A DNA stretch of 64,000 bases, taken from positions 868,001 to 932,000 of the forward strand of contig NZ_CP076133.1 of assembly GCF_018736045.1 (NCBI RefSeq), given 5' to 3'. This DNA comes from Flammeovirga yaeyamensis (GTDB lineage: Bacteria > Bacteroidota > Bacteroidia > Cytophagales > Flammeovirgaceae). Below, piece after piece: positions 63,901-64,000 of this stretch. The notes under the pieces are model-generated. The model was not told the origin of the DNA, made no database searches, and saw nothing but the letters and a program-made list of their open reading frames with translations. Numbering within the stretch: position 1 is the stretch's first letter; each line of letters opens with the position of its first letter. The translations under genes were made by a program, and so were the position numbers.

Positions 63901-64000
63901 TAAGTACACTCAACCTAAAGGATCAATTTCAATTCATGTAGGTGTAGAAGACGAGATGTTGACTATTGGAATTAAGGATAGTGGCATTGGTATTCCATCA
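60983..64000 (+). CDS. Hybrid two-component system regulator (HTCS), 3' end outside the window
   Basis: Frame open from ATG 60983 to the last base, 1006 codons so far. Signal peptide ends near NVYGQ. The periplasmic part is two Reg_prop propellers with repeated G-x-I/L-W-x-G-T blades (GFIWFGTRNGLMRYDG, TIWVGTHNGLN, NLWVGTINGGLN). A Y_Y_Y domain (about 700-790) follows, then a transmembrane helix (about 795-818), then HisKA with RFFTNISHEFRTPLTLI and phosphoacceptor H854. The HATPase has begun (NLISNAFKYT, IKDSGIGIPS) when the window ends. A receiver and AraC HTH are expected beyond it. With the HTCS at 3212 it brackets the locus, so two glycan signals may control it. Confidence 0.95.
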   Translation, partial: MFNYRFFYLYCLLTLMCITFHSKNVYGQHQFNYFRHISTSEGFSLNSVNAIDQDEMGFIWFGTRNGLMRYDGVDLKVMLREEEDLKWQGVNDIFDIDIDSKGDILIGSRRGFKKYSPSAEAIEPLKLNKPDSYFTRRIFDVLNIDENQSLLGTEAGVDVYLAKENKLVSNKHKENNKETLSSNKITTIYRAPDSTIWVGTHNGLNKLISNKNGVLSFKRYMAYRSSNILVNAVLKDRKGNIWAGTSKGLFVLRKEAKVFKRFDKITSQSLTSNIIRCLTLDHQDRLWVGTYDGLNIIDKEFNLIAKVNHDPQNSNGLTGNNIRSLFTDVNGGIWIATYFGGVNYWSDKLMSFEKFDERNGTQLGYNVVNSIVNGDNNTIYFGTEGGGITIYDSKNRTFSKIDELSYRHPIGGVKTLLSEGNGKVWLGTFDRGLVHLNLKTKQHKEYRYDIDNPTSISSDKLISLQKAEDGNLWVGTINGGLNLLDIKKNTFTQFKANDSIPKIAHNNVRSLMLSSKGDLYVGTGLGISMLTKKSYLNRKMDFQFIAMEEGVNKNPYINDIIETNDGNIWVGTLSSGLYSIIGNKLTPVHLKNITSVYSIVEGKNDHRLWMSTEKGIVSYDFKSGEQKIFNSDNGVSPNEFNRGSRFIDTDGKIYFGGASGVTSFHPSLLGKQNEYAPDVVLSGISLFGNDIKTGDEYGILDQSIEFTDEITLDYDQHIFTISFSMPNYTFPDNKAYSYRMLGLDDAWIKTTNNNVSYAIQKGGDYIFEVKGYNSHGVESDNVTRLKVHLKSAPWLTTWAYILYSIVLIGIVGLITYFFRSRIYLEHKLEMESQELVHQQEIHQQKLRFFTNISHEFRTPLTLISGPLEKLISEYKGPSNVYKQLLVIKQNTDQLFKLINELMDFRKLENNQVQLKAAKGNIVKFIQEIYLSFSQQANLRSIEYTFDAKEEEIDLYYDRDQLEKVMYNLISNAFKYTQPKGSISIHVGVEDEMLTIGIKDSGIGIPS

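Overview
The window is AT-rich DNA from a marine, polysaccharide-degrading member of the Bacteroidota. A Flammeovirga-like member of the Cytophagales would fit, but that is inferred from gene content and not proven. The supporting marks are a SusC/SusD pair, two hybrid two-component systems (HTCS), type IX secretion (T9SS) C-terminal domains on four exported proteins, four formylglycine-type sulfatases, and no obvious Shine-Dalgarno sequences. No tRNA, rRNA, CRISPR array, integrase or transposase was seen.

Layout. Positions 1-2.9 kb hold ordinary genes: a VOC protein, an AraC-type regulator and a small membrane protein. An HTCS (3.2-7.4 kb) opens the polysaccharide utilisation locus. Next come SusC, SusD and a repeat-bearing surface lipoprotein (7.7-15 kb). 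Then follow two paralogous GH42-like clan GH-A enzymes with a small jelly-roll protein between them, a long repeat-domain surface protein, and a beta-helix protein (15.2-26.7 kb). A cassette of four small exported proteins with different codon use (27.0-28.7 kb) separates this part from the rest. The second part (28.8-60.7 kb) encodes: a sulfatase on the minus strand; a 936-residue propeller protein; a PL24/PL25-type propeller lyase; a lipoprotein with a probable helical-toroid fold; a sulfatase-rhamnosidase (GH78) fusion; a GH2 enzyme; two more sulfatases; an oxidoreductase; two small exported proteins; GH3; a propeller-GH105 fusion; a second GH78; L-rhamnose mutarotase; a lactonase-like propeller; and an NCS1-like permease. 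A second HTCS starts at 60983 and runs off the window.

How it works together (inference). A PL24/PL25-type lyase, GH105 (unsaturated uronate removal), two rhamnosidase domains, four sulfatases, GH2, GH3 and RhaM together point to a sulfated, rhamnose- and uronate-containing polymer. Ulvan from green algae is the best candidate. Secreted lyases would cut the polymer and SusCD would import the fragments. Periplasmic sulfatases, GH105, GH78, GH2 and GH3 would strip the oligomers, and the monosaccharides would then enter the cytoplasm. The GH42-like and beta-helix part could serve the same glycan or a different galactan-type glycan, so the locus may be a composite of two modules that share one SusCD pair.

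Structural DNA features include many rho-independent-type hairpins, two copies of an unusual nested palindrome (18072-18176 and 24801-24907), a promoter-like element recurring before four genes, and tandem TTGTGCA-type repeats before the permease.
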